Source: Paracamarosporium sp. OC-R06-R3 (Eukaryota > Ascomycota > Dothideomycetes > Pleosporales > Didymosphaeriaceae). From it: a stretch of DNA of 64,000 nt. The position numbers were made by a program, and so were the translations under genes. The notes beneath the pieces are model-generated. The model saw only the letters and a list, made by a program, of their open reading frames with translations, had not been told where the DNA came from and ran no database searches. Of the stretch, positions 1 to 11,394 are shown piece after piece; within the stretch, counting starts at the first letter, position 1, and each line of letters opens with the position of its first letter. The stretch spans positions 434,001-498,000 of the forward strand of contig JACVRA010000063.1 in assembly GCA_019828545.1 (NCBI GenBank), given 5' to 3'.

Positions 1-653
1 ACTTCGAAACTGTGCGGCAAATCAAAGAAAAGCTCTGCTACGTCTCATACGATCTAGAGTTGGACCAGCGCTTGAGCGAGGATACAACGGTCTTGGTGGA
101 ATCCTACACCCTGCCCGACGGCCGCGTTATTCGGGTTGGCAGCGAACGCTTTGAGGCTCCCGAATGTTTGTTCCAGCCACACTTGGTGGATGTCGAGCAA
201 CCTGGTATCGCCGAATTCCTTTTCAACACCATCCAGTCCGCCGATGTCGACGTACGCAGCAGCTTGTACAAGGCTATTGTACTCAGTGGTGGAAGCAGCA
301 TGTACCCCGGTCTGCCCAGCCGCCTTGAAAAGGAGCTGAAGCAGCTTTGGCTTACCAAGGTGTTGGGTGGAAACCCGGAGCGACTGAACGTACGTATCCA
401 ACTACGTGGCTCAGCTCACTGCTTACGCAAGTTGTCTAGAAATTCAAGGTCCGCATCGAAGACCCGCCAAGGCGTCGACACATGGTCTTCCTTGGAGGAG
501 CTGTGCTTGCGAACATTGTAAGTGACATGGCGTTTCCGTGTGAGGGTAGCAACTGACGTAGTATAGATGGCGGACAAGGAGAACATGTGGATATCAAAAC
601 AGGAGTGGGAGGAGCAGGGTTCGAAGGCATTGGAGAAGCTTGGCGCGAGATGA
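1..653 (+). CDS. ARP2: Actin-related protein 2, C-terminal part (gene cut by window edge)
   Basis: Large subunit partner of the Arp2/3 complex, which nucleates branched actin filaments at cortical patches. Three exons are visible: 1-389, 440-517 and 567-653, with GT-AG introns of 50 and 49 bases. They encode about 183 residues, roughly the last half of a normal Arp2 of about 390. The open frame runs off the left edge, so the start is missing. Signature stretches are [17 protein letters not shown] near the edge, the nucleotide-contact loop [12 protein letters not shown], and, after the first intron, [22 protein letters not shown], which is characteristic of Arp2 rather than conventional actin. 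The C-terminus ends EKLGAR. Identity is very secure; splice sites were read by eye. Confidence 0.95.
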
Positions 654-2564
654 TGCAGCAATACCCAAAAGCGGGTGCACAGTAGCATTGAAAACGGAGA
701 CTAAACCAATGAATACCATTATCAGACTCAATTTCGTTGGGCAGGCTACAGCAGACCCTTCGTTTCATCTGTCAATTCCTCCCAACCGCAGTCCTCTTGG
801 CGGTGTGGAATTGCCGGTTCCGGTGAGCTGGAGTCGCCGAGCAAAAGAGGTTTATCTATCGCTCGAGGACATTGAAACGACGGGCTGCAGGGCCTATGCA
901 AGTGCTTCTTTGTTTGCGGTGGTGGTCTAGTGTTTCAGTAGAGTGCTACGGAGCTTGCCTTTTGAGCAGTAAGAGTAGACGGTGTGCGCTAGGGGCTCGG
1001 TCGCATGCATTTGCACCTGCCCTTTCAACAGCCGTAACCATTTAATCGGGAAAACTGCCTCTCTTCCGAACGTCTCCGGCGGCTGAAAGAGAGGGCAACT
1101 GCATCGACGGGAGATCGACGGCGGGATTTGTGTCGTGCACAGCTGACGTCCTCGTCCTTTGATTGCACCGACGCGCGAGTTTCTACTTGACGACTAGCTT
1201 ACCGTCAAAGGTACTCGTCTGCCTACCTTGTTGAGCTGACCACCATGACCCTCGTCGGCGTCCAGTCTCGCTGCTCCATGCGTCCGAGGCTGAATTTGGT
1301 GCAAGTGCGAGGACGACGGAGGCAGAGGCTTGGCACTGGCGTTCGGCAGAGGTACATTTGTACGGTACGCGGCACGACAGCGTGGAGCAATGTGGCAGCA
1401 GTGGAGAACAGAATCTGCCAAAGCGGCATGGGGACGCGGGGCGATGGCTCGATGGCTGCTGGCGGCCTCATGCAGGTAATTCCGGAGTGGTGGTGGCACA
1501 GAGGAAGCGCAATTTCGGGCAGGGTGTGGTGAGCAATCGCGATGGCGCTGCTGGGCGCCTCCTCAGGGCTCGGCGAGGGAGGTGCGGGCCGCCGCGAGCA
1601 GACGGGCGCGGGAGCAGGCGTTCGCGCAGAGGGCGTCATGAGGCTGGCATTTCATCACCATCACGTCTAGCTTCAGGGTGCACATGTCAGGCGCATTGCG
1701 GGTGTGGAGAGCGTCTTTAGCGCCCAAGAGCAGGGCACGTGAAGGCGGCCCATGCAACCTGCACCACCACACACCAGCAACGGCCGTGGAGTGACCCGCC
1801 GGAAACGCGGCTCACGACCATGGCGAGCGCTGCAGCTGCGTCATGGCCAACAGACAACAAGAGCAGACGCCTGCTAGCCGGCTCGCACTGCCCCTGTCCT
1901 ACGTGCCGCGTACATGACCACGCCCACGGCCGCCTCGCTGACTTCGACGAGCACCACCACAGCACGCTTTTTCCCGCTCTCGCCGTATCGACGCAAGCTC
2001 CACACCATCTGCCCATCCTGCCAAGGGCCTGTGCCTAGCGACACATACTCTGCCGGCTTGCTTCGTCCTGCAGGGTGCCGCCTCCCGCCTGCTGATTGCA
2101 CCATTCACTTTCACTCTCTTGTACCAACGTTGCATCTTTGCCTTCTCAGGACCGCACCGCCGGCTCTGACTGTGACTCTCCAACGCCTACCCAAATAAAA
2201 CAGGGTCCACACTGCCTTCCTTACCGCATCGGTAGCCCGGCGGAAGATCGACTGTCTTGCTGCCCCTTCAGTCGCCCTCCAAAATCCAAGCATTCCAGGA
2301 CCCTCCCGCGCCGGCCAATATATTAGTGTCGCCTGGCTCCTGCGTTGGCGCCCGCCGGGCGCTCGTCTGTCTCATTGATTCACTCGTATCATTGTTCCCT
2401 CGTCGCGGGCTTTGTTCCAAAGTGCGCTGCAGCAAAGCCTCTTGGTTTCGACTTCGTTGAAACCGACCCACTCGCCACACGTCATATCATACCAGAGCCC
2501 GCCTCGCGCTACTTGCCATCCAAATTCCGCTCCCCCGCAACTTGTACCCTCACTGCTTCTCTAC
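654..2564. other. Intergenic, GC-rich, no gene recognised
   Basis: Between the ARP2 stop and the next start. Several overlapping open frames of 70-140 codons occur on both strands, but none resembles a protein family and they lie opposite one another, as expected in GC-rich non-coding DNA. The last 300 bases (about 2260-2560) are rich in C and T on the plus strand, as is usual just upstream of fungal start codons, and are probably the promoter and 5' leader of the following gene. Confidence 0.6.
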
Positions 2565-3116
2565 ATGTCCTCTCGAGCCGACCGCAACATGCCAAGCTCT
2601 CCGCTCTCCCCCAGGATGGACTCTCTGAACATCCCATCTCAAGCCCGTCGTCGACCACCACTCTCACACATGCGTCAATCGTCAGGCACTGCCGCCAGCC
2701 TGCGTTTGCCATCGCTGCCGCGCTTCCATCCAGCCAACTTTGCTTCTTCGCAAAACTCCAGTGCAGGCGGGACACCGCCTACCAACCCAAACTCTCCTCA
2801 GCCTCCCCTCTCACCACGAGCCCACCAGAGGCACTACTCCGAGGTTCAGCGTCAGATGTATTCATACCAGCAGCAGCTCATGGCCAACGCAGCTCGCCAG
2901 GCGCGGGGAAATGCAAAACCCTCGAGCCCGAAGCTCACTCCTCTTGACAGTCCTGGACCTGTTACGCCCATGGAACTCGAGGGTGCTGATGGCTACCTTA
3001 CTGCCGGCATGACTGCTAACGATGCGGCCGCCCATGTGGAGAAGCTTATCCGTGAGGAGGCCTCCCGTCGGGGTGACATCTCACCTGGACGAACTACTTC
3101 TGTTGGAGGTCGGTGA
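2565..3116 (+). CDS. Small conserved protein of unknown function, Ser/Pro-rich
   Basis: Single-exon gene of 183 codons. The frame extends upstream of 2565, but the upstream part reads like a CT-rich leader, and the ATG at 2565 (MSSRADRNMPSSPLSPRMD) begins protein-like composition, so it is preferred. The N-terminal half is rich in Ser, Pro, Arg and Gln with SP motifs, suggesting a disordered, possibly phosphorylated region. A conserved-looking core follows (HYSEVQRQMYSYQQQLMAN, then GPVTPMELEG and YLTAG) and a charged helix near the C-terminus (HVEKLIREEASRR). It resembles an ascomycete family without assigned function; I recall the type but cannot name a domain. No membrane segment or signal peptide is evident. 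Confidence 0.7.
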   Translation: MSSRADRNMPSSPLSPRMDSLNIPSQARRRPPLSHMRQSSGTAASLRLPSLPRFHPANFASSQNSSAGGTPPTNPNSPQPPLSPRAHQRHYSEVQRQMYSYQQQLMANAARQARGNAKPSSPKLTPLDSPGPVTPMELEGADGYLTAGMTANDAAAHVEKLIREEASRRGDISPGRTTSVGGR

Positions 3117-6100
3117 CTCGCCGACCATAAAACGTCACGTTCATGCTCACACAAAAAAGAAAAAGACAAGACCGGATCGAATGGACACGATCGGAACCGC
3201 TGACAACATATTACCTTGCCTACACACATCTCTACCGGCGTTATCGTTTCCATGGAAAGCATCACAGGCGTTTTATATCACATACAAGCATCACATCGTC
3301 AGCGGTCTCTTGAGTTGAACGGTACCAAAACCCAGTTTTAGTATCGATTACCGCACACTGATTACACTTGTCCCCCGCGATGAATGCAGGGCCAGCCACA
3401 AAAAGGAACACGGAGAGCGTGGAACCAGAATCTGCGTGACATGATAAGATCATTTTGACCGCGTTGATTTTGGCGGGTTTCTCAAAACATTGGTGTTTCC
3501 TATTACGTCTTTCGTTTGTCGCCACAACACCCAAGAGCTGGACGTGTGGTCGCTGACAATCACTCTACCCTTCTACTTTGATACCACGATTTTCCTATAC
3601 TTTTTCCCCCGCCTGTTCTCAGATATGGACGCAGGGCTTCGCCCTTAGGCGTCGAGCAGGGCGGATGATGGGCTCAACAGTCCTGAATAGCCTACATGTA
3701 TCCAAGTCAAATATTATACATTGTATCAGGTCGCATCTTCATATTGACAATCGAGGTGTGATTGCATGCTAACAAGCAAAGCACTTTATTGTATGCAGGG
3801 GCTACTCAGACGATTGTGACTTCCCGGAGTATGCTGAGCCGTGCAACCCATTGCCGAGACATCCGCTCCCCGACAAAACATCATGTTCCGCGCCTCTCCT
3901 AAGATGATGGACCGACGATCTACGCACTGCAGATTGGAAACATGCCAGCTCGAGTCCTACCCAACACTGCCTAATTGGCCCACCCACACGGCGAAAACTC
4001 CCTGAGCGCTACTGCGCTTTAGCAAAACCCAAACGCGAACTCGGCGCCAACACTGCAAGATCAGCACCTCGTGTTACTCTCGCTAAGGACATGCCAAGTC
4101 TGCGAAGCACTCGCTCATCGACGCTCTGCTGTCCTCCTCCGCGGCGATCTACACCACAGCAGCACGCTCCTCTCATGCACTACGCCCGAGACCATCTGGC
4201 GCCAAAACCTGGCGCTTCCTGTGATGTTTTCACGCCACTCGTGCAGCTACACGCATTGGCACAGGACATGAATCCTGCCGTTACGTCGTTGTGCAGCACG
4301 CCTCTCACCCACTAACTTGCTGCAGGTGCGGTGCAGTGTCCGTACTATTCCCGCGGCAGTGTCACTTTTCCTTGTCGAAAGCTGCATTCGGGAAACAGGA
4401 GGTGGATTGTGTGGCACAGACATTACGACGGTTGCTATATTTGCAAGGTGCACGGAGGACGTGGCTGATGATCGGATGGCTTGGGAGGTAAGAGGTTGCC
4501 GAAGGTCCCCCGTGTGGATGGTTGTGGATGTTGGCTGGTGGCCCTAGAGTTACCGAAGAGCGAGCTATGCTGATGTTGGCGTAGGATGACGCTATTGGAT
4601 GGCACCGCACCGCGACCTCACCGTTGAGTGCGCTCCCTCGCGATGCAGGGCGTCTCGGATATCTGGACCCTGGGTTTTTCTCCGCGATCCGTAGGGCTGA
4701 CGAACTTCTGCTGCGGATGAGACCGATGGCAAAAAAGAGCGGGCAGCACAACAAATTGCTCATGTCAACTGTCAACATGCCGTTCTTGGCTATCTCCGCG
4801 CAAGAACAACGCCATACTGCCGTATGCGACGTCTCCACAGCGTGCTCTGCATAACTTTTAGGAGCAAAACCCGCTCCAGTCCGTCACCGCCTCTGCCCTC
4901 CACAACAGAACCGCCAAGACATCCCATCCACCCGCGTACCGACAACTAGGTTGAAAACCCCCAACAGGCTCAACACAGCCCTAACCCTACACTGCGAAAA
5001 TCATCGCGCAGAACGAATATCGTTTCACATGTCACAACATGATTCGCTGACAAAAAAGATATTCACCGTCAGCTACTATTCGAGACACCATTGAACAGCA
5101 CACCTGAAGATGATTTTTTATCATGCTGGAAGACGATTGGAGAGGATTTCAAACCCTGATATACGCGCTATCGGCGGCAGCGCACGAGGCTTAGATTGCA
5201 TCAGCGTCCTCTCGCCGCAGCGGAGATATCAAAGATGAGCATCGCTAACGGGATATTGGCCCGCTAGTCAGAAACCTGCCAACTTGCGAATTTGCCCACT
5301 TCGAACGGAAATACGCATCGCGAATCACGGTTGTGCAGCTTTCCCCAATGAACGCACCACAAAGTACGACCTCGTTAGTTAAGAAAACTACCGGGGCCGA
5401 CCCATCACCGACAAAGTAAAGTGCCTTACTGACTCGGATCCAATTGGCGTCCCCCACATCGACGAATTCCATAGCGACAGATCGTGAAGCCAGCATGCAC
5501 GAGGGGACGCTATCGCAGTATCAACATGACGTAGGTGGCGCTGTCGACAGATCCGCGATGCTACATAGTAGTCCTTGCAAGTCTTACGCGGCTAACCTTG
5601 AAAAAGTAAGGTTGAGTGCACGGAGTGAATGAGGAATAAATCCCAACTCCGTATCGAATTTGGTAAGACTTCACCTGGGTAACTCATTTCTGCGGTCGCT
5701 TCAGTAAGTCACCGAAAGCAGATAGCTGTGAGACTCTGATATTAGAAATCTTCGGAAGTGCGATTCTGCACTCGAAAGATGCTTTCCAAAGTCATGAAAC
5801 GCACTTTACGGCTTCGACTTTGGCATGGCCTTTTTTAGCCGAAGATTAAACGATTACAAGAGTATCCTTTTCCTCTTCCTTGAACGACTATCGTTCTTTG
5901 CAAAACATTATCAAAGCGAGCAGCTATTGTTGAACCATTATCGAGTCTTGTGTTGTAGCACATCCTAAATCGTGAACGGTAAAGGTCCTCTCGTTGGGCT
6001 TCACAACGCTATAAAAAGGTACAACAATCGAAGCTCAACGTCTGGAGTAATAGCGTCTTCGTATCGTTACCTGATGCAAAGGCTCGCGAGTACCTTTTTC

Positions 6101-6911
6101 CGCGATAGTAAAAGATGGTCCTTTCCACTTCAACCTCCGGCAATTCCACTTTTTTTCTGTGTTGTCTTCGCAAATGGGTTATCTTATATCTCACGCATCT
6201 GACGCGCTTAGCATACGCATTCTTTACTCGCACCCCGCAATTCTTCTCTCACTGGTGCTTGTGCTTACCTGATTGATACTCGGAACCACGAGGGCGTGGA
6301 TCGAACATACGACAGGTGTGAGTACTCCAGGCTACAACGATATGTGGTTTGCCGAGTCCGCATACACGACTACAACATGCTTGCCGACGCTTCGCCGACC
6401 GTATGCAGTATGATCAGAGCTTAAAAAAAGCACTTTATGTATTTGCAAATTATCCTAATCTTCAGCACCTAACCAGCATGTGTTCTCGTAGACTTACTCA
6501 ACTAGATGTCTTTTCCCGTATTGTGTCTTACGCGCCTTCGAGCCAGTATGCCCTCCATCTCTCGTCAGGCAGGGGTTCGTCTTGTCATAGCATCTTTCTT
6601 GTTCTTACTCACCTTTGCCATGTCATTTTCGGAGAATGTGGAACACATGTATCACGCATACAATGAGCTGTTTACAATTCAGCTCATGTTAGTACAACAC
6701 AAGTCCAGACAGTATACATCTGTAGGTAAGCGCTGCACGTTGTAATTTTCCAAGTCTATACCCGAGAATACTGGCTTTTCCACGACCACCCATATGCTAC
6801 GAACGTCACTCCGCAACGCCCTATTCTAGCCCAATCACCAACTCCTTTTGTCACCAAGCTCCGCATCCTCAACCATCTGTTCTGATTCTCCCGTGTAGGT
6901 AAGTCGCCCTC
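3117..6911. other. 3.8 kb gene-poor stretch, partly AT-rich
   Basis: No convincing coding frame on either strand. Open frames do not exceed 160 codons and none reads like a protein family. The part from about 5,600 to 6,700 is clearly AT-rich. No transposase, reverse transcriptase, terminal repeats, tRNA or rRNA gene could be identified. It separates the plus-strand small gene from the 3' end of the GTPase gene, so it contains at least the 3' flanks of both. Confidence 0.5.
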
Positions 6912-8546
6912 CTAAGCCCTCCCCACCTTGAAGGAAAGGATGTCGTTCTTTCCAACCCTCACAACATCGTCTTCGGCAACCCTCACGCCCCCTTCCCTCT
7001 CCACATACGCCATCGGCGCATCCCCCATAACCTTCCGATACACATCGCCCACCGTGCTCCCCTTCTTCACCAGCACGCAGTCCCTGAAGACGGCCGTGGA
7101 ACTCGCGCTCCCGCTTGTAAAACTGCTGATGTTCCTTACCGGGAAAACCGGAACGAGGCCAAGCAAGTCTGCCGCGCGGGACAGCACCTGGACAACGCCC
7201 GTCGAGCCAAACCGATAGAGCACCATGTCCTTCAGATTCTCGATGCGCGTGCGCAGCTTCTCGTCGAGTTCCTTGAGGCCTCCGCCGTCAGGATCGCCCT
7301 GCTCGACGAGGTCTTCCCGCGTGTCGACGAACTCGCTGCCTTCGGTGTACTTGATGAATCCCTGCTTGGCCAGCTTCCGCAGGAACACTTCTGATATTGC
7401 CGAGCACAGCACTATCGATTTTGGATCTTGCTGCTTCGCTATCTTCGCAATGTTCTTGTCTGCATCCGGATGATCTATCTTGTTTAGTGCGATCACGGTC
7501 GGGAACTTCTCGTCTGTGAAGGCGTTTACGACGCGCTCGATGGTTTCGTCCGACCAGTCTTGCAAGGGCTCTTTGAGCCCGAGACGGTCGAGACAGCGGG
7601 CTACGACGGCGGACGTGGAGCCGTAGCCGGAGAATTGGTTTTGCAGCGTTTCTACGGCCGTGGCTTTTACGGCGACGTGCCGACGTTTTATCGACCCCCT
7701 GGTGCGGTGAATCAGATGTGCCCAAAGACAGCGGAGCCTCGCTCGTACCATTTCTCCATTAGATTGCCTTGTATCCACCGCACGATTTCAGAGCGCAACC
7801 ACACGATATCCTGACTAGGGTCGTATCCACGCGTCGCCTTGCCTGTCCGAGTATTAGTCCTGGCTCCTTGAGTCTCACTACCTCTCAGATGTTCCGTTAC
7901 TCCAATCCCAGCAGAGTAACATACCTTCCGCGTCGGTTGTACCGCTAACATCCACCACATGCACAAGCGCATCAGCATGCCTCAAATCGTCCAAGAAACG
8001 ATTCCCCAGCCCCTTCCCCATGTGCGCTCCCGGGACCAAGCCCGCCACATCGAGCAGCTCAATCGGCACGCTTCTCCTTCCATCGACGCAAGACCCATAG
8101 TTCGGCTTGCACTTGCTCTCCAGCCCCACGCGCTTACACGCGCATTCAATCTGCAAGTATCCTATTGCGCGCTGGGGATCGATAGTCGTAAAGCTTGACG
8201 CAAATCAGCACCCAGACAACGCACGAAGCCCCATCCCGCAGCGAGCCAGCCCCCGCGAAACAGCAGAATAGCCAGCCATGCGCGGGACGCGCGGGATGCG
8301 CAGCAGTGAATTTCACTTACGGAAAGTTTCCTGTCCCCCAGTCAGCTTTTCACGCCCCAGGCACCATACAAAAGTATGCGAGTAATCTACGGACCAACTT
8401 TTGACGTGGCGTCTGTCAAGCTGCCAACAAGACATGTCTTAGACGGAGCAGTGTGGAAAGGTGAGGGGCAGACTGCACCTGTTGAGGGTAGTAGATTTGC
8501 CTGACGAGGGCTTGCCGACGAGGCCAATCAACGGATCGCGAGGCAT
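6912..8546 (-). CDS. OBG/YchF-type GTPase, YGR210C-like, with C-terminal TGS domain
   Basis: Cytoplasmic GTPase related to yeast YGR210C; the family is linked to ribosomes but its exact role is unsettled. Six exons: 8546-8479, 8420-8395, 8330-8321, 8193-7925, 7842-7749 and 7698-6912, giving 417 codons plus stop, close to the roughly 411 of the yeast protein. G1 is GKPSSGKST (residues 11-19), the switch I region is NFPFTTIDP (33-41), G3 is DVAG (83-86) and G4 is NKID. Family signatures [14 protein letters not shown] and [13 protein letters not shown] follow. The last about 75 residues form a TGS-like domain ([20 protein letters not shown]). The third exon is only 10 bases and supplies G-N-F-P of switch I. 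Joining these exons restores an unbroken family sequence, which strongly supports the model. Confidence 0.93.
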
Positions 8547-9128
8547 GCTGTGCTGGTATAATATGGAAAATAGCGAAAGAACGAATCGGTCCGTGGAAAC
8601 ACCAATGTATGAGTGGTGCGTGATGATCGTATCGCGACGTTGATTTTCTTATCGATAGGTGACTAAGCGCTCTCGTAGCAGTGGGGTGGGCGCGTCTCGA
8701 AACACCATGTTGTGCATGTAGCACCCTCAGATTTGGATGGTACACCACTTCTACGATATTGGTTACGGGGATACAAAGTAAGCGCGTATGCTGTACAATG
8801 AAGTTGCAATTCCTGGTCAGGACGTGCATTTACTGGAAGAACGTATGAAAAGCAAGAAAAGATAACCACAAGTAGCGTGTATACCACAAAGCTTAGGGAT
8901 GAAGCCAGCAAATGATGTTTTAAAGTGCCCTGGCATTATGTACTACACAAAGTTCACATGAAGTTCTATCAAAACGCCAGCCAACCCGCCTATGAGCTGG
9001 CAAACTCCAAACAAAATTCCGTAAACTACCATTACCGCAAAGACCGTAGTGAAAACGTCATGTAACAGTTATTTGGTGCCATGAATGGCTGATCGCGTAC
9101 ATATCCTCACATGCTACACACGCTAACC
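8547..9128. other. Intergenic: GTPase promoter and glucanosyltransferase 3' flank
   Basis: About 580 bases between the start of the minus-strand GTPase gene and the stop of the minus-strand GH72 gene. It should hold the GTPase promoter and the GH72 3' untranslated region. No other gene is seen. Confidence 0.6.
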
Positions 9129-10608
9129 TTACAAGATGAGAGATCCGCCAAGCAGGGAGGAAACCAATACGACAAGACCGCACACCATAGGAGCAAACGA
9201 GAACTCGGGAGCGAGACCCGCAGCGGCGCCCTTGCTGGCAGTTGAGGAGCTTGCACCACCGCTGCTAGACTCGGAAGCACCGGTAGTAACGGCACCAGAC
9301 GCAGCAGGAGCAGTGTCGACCTTGTCAGAACCAGCATCCTGGCTACCACCCTTGAGACCAGGGGCCTTACCAGCACCGTTCTTGAAGTACTCGTCAACGC
9401 CGCTAGGCATAGCCGGCAGCTCGTCATCATCGAGGTCGACGTCCCAGTTGGAAGCCTTCTTGGGGCACTTGGATGGCTGACCGTCTTCCTTGTAGCCACC
9501 GTCGTCAGTAGGAGCAGGGGTCCCGGAGAGAGCCTTCTTGAGCGCCGTGAAATCATCCTTGTCAGTGACCTCAGTGTCGCTCTTGATGTTGACCAATCCG
9601 AATCCCTTGTTTCCTGATTCCTCAGAGTATTCGTAGACCAAACCACCGGAGTACACAGAGGTCATCTTGGAGGTATCGTAGAGAGCGCTGACGGCGTTGA
9701 AAGTACGCGTGTTATCTTTGCAGCCATACTCGGAGAGGCTATAGAAATCAGCACATGCCAGCATCCAAACATGGCAGTTTTACTTACAAGAGAGGAATGC
9801 TGTAGCTAGAGAAGTTCTTAACCTTCTGGCCCCAGTCGGTGTCCTCGAAGCTGTTCGGGTCACACCAGGAGTAGTCGTTGAAAGCAAAGAAGTCGCTACG
9901 AGCACCATCGGGACCGCAGTTCATGTAGGCAGCCATCTCGGCACGGTTTTGGGCTACATCAGCGGCAGAGTAGCCGACGGGGATCTTGCGGTAGCCGCGG
10001 GCGTTGATGTAGGACCTCATGTCGCGGTCAGTGGCCTTGACGTACGGGGCACACTCGGTCGTCTTGTCGTCGTTGATGACCTCGTTGCCGGAGAAGAACA
10101 TGAGCGTGTTGTCATACTGCTGGAACGCATCGATGGTAGCGAAGACGCTCTGCAGGTAGACCTTGTTGTACGACTTGGCGGGCTTTTCACGGTTGATGGA
10201 GTAGTTGGGGTTGTTGACGTCCAAGGCCAGGTAGATGCCAGCGTCGGCAAGAGCCTGCATGCACTCGTCGTGGTCTGCCGTGTTGTCGACGGTGTAGACA
10301 CGGATGGTGTTGAGGCCAAGCTCCTTGAACTTGGCAACATCACGCTTGCACGTCTCGGCATTGGCGATGGGGTCCTCGTTGGCAGACGAGCCACCGGGCT
10401 GGTAGTCGACACCACGGATGTAGAAACGCTTTCCGCCAGCGAAAAAGGCTGTGGAAGGTCAGCATGCAATGGCGCAGGACAGGGCAGCGGGCGACGAACC
10501 GTTTCCCTTGATGGAGACGGTGGGCACCGAGGCACGCTTGGCGGGCGCTGCGGGGGTGGCAGCGGCGCCGGCAGCGAGGAGGCCGACGGCAATGGCGGTG
10601 GTCTTCAT
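9129..10608 (-). CDS. GPI-anchored 1,3-beta-glucanosyltransferase (GH72, Gel/Gas family)
   Basis: Cell-surface enzyme that cuts a beta-1,3-glucan chain and transfers it to another, lengthening wall glucan. Exons 10608-10500, 10448-9788 and 9738-9129; 459 residues, similar to short Gel1-type proteins. The signal peptide covers about residues 1-18 (MKTTAIAVGLLAAGAAATP). The GH72 core includes IRGVDYQPGG, the acid/base glutamate in FFSGNEV (E159) and the nucleophile in FLSEYGC (E260); the second intron splits the codon just before LSEYGC. No C-terminal X8/CBM43 Cys box is present, so it belongs to the Gas subgroup without that module. The tail is Ser/Ala/Gly-rich and ends in a hydrophobic GPI-attachment signal (MVCGLVVLVSSLLGGSLIL). 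The paralogue within the family was not assigned. Confidence 0.95.
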
Positions 10609-11394
10609 GTTGTTGGAGTGGTGGTGTGTCGAGAGATTAGTGGGCAAGGAGATTTTAATACGGGGTAAACAAAGGCGTAGAGCGAGGGATTGGGAGCAAG
10701 GCAGGCGCGAGCCCAGACAAACGAGTGTAAGAAGCTGCAATTAGTACAAGAGGAAGAGGCAGTAAGAAGATGCACGCCGGAGGGTGCAGGCAGGTTGGAG
10801 GAGAGAAGGGCCAGCAGCGCGGGCGTCGCAGGTTTTAGGGGCGCTCTTGCTGGCGGCGACGGGGATGCTGGGCAGGTGCGCCCGGGATGCGATTGGCCGG
10901 CGCCCACATTCCGCTTGGGGCACCCATGCACGCCAGCGCCGCCCGTGGCCAAGCAGCGGCCGGGACAAGCTTCGCGCTGCTTCAGCGCTGCTCAGCGAGG
11001 CTTGACCGTGCCCGGTGATCGCCCCCGCCGGCTGCGACGCCTGTGGAGCCGCACGGCGCCTGAAACACACGCTGCCGTCATACGCCAGCGATCCAAATGT
11101 CGCCCGTGGCCCTGATACCCGCCGCCGCTTGAAAATCTCCTCGATACTGCCTCAACAGGCCGCCCCTCGACCCACTGCTCCTTGCACGCAGGTCCCAGCC
11201 GACCCCGGACGCCCCAGTCTGGCTCGCCGCGAAGGATCATCGTCATCAAACAGGAAGTGAATATTGGAACCTGCCACCAACCTGGCACCTTGGCCTTCGT
11301 TCACAGCCGCACAGCATTATTAGCATTAGAGAAATAAACACATAGTACCTAGAGTTTTCCATCATTCGTCCATCCGTGCCACACTGCCCTCCCT
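10609..11394. other. Intergenic: GH72 promoter and syntaxin 3' flank
   Basis: About 790 GC-rich bases upstream of the GH72 start and downstream of the syntaxin stop, both on the minus strand. Open frames of up to 141 codons here overlap each other on opposite strands and show no family resemblance. No RNA gene is recognised. Confidence 0.6.

Noticed and set aside
4362..4838. 158-codon open frame, minus strand
   Set aside because: No family resemblance, several Cys and Ser runs typical of random frames, no start or splice context.
4978..4990. Telomere-like CCCTAACCCTAC
   Set aside because: Only two repeat units; no longer array and no subterminal features.
6304..6420. Possible 5S rRNA or tRNA-like sequence (ACATACGAC followed by GGTGTG)
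   Set aside because: Only the first about 15 bases recall fungal 5S rRNA; the rest does not match internal control regions, and no cloverleaf could be drawn.
9949..10668. 239-codon open frame, plus strand
   Set aside because: Antisense to the GH72 catalytic domain, which is unambiguous on the other strand.
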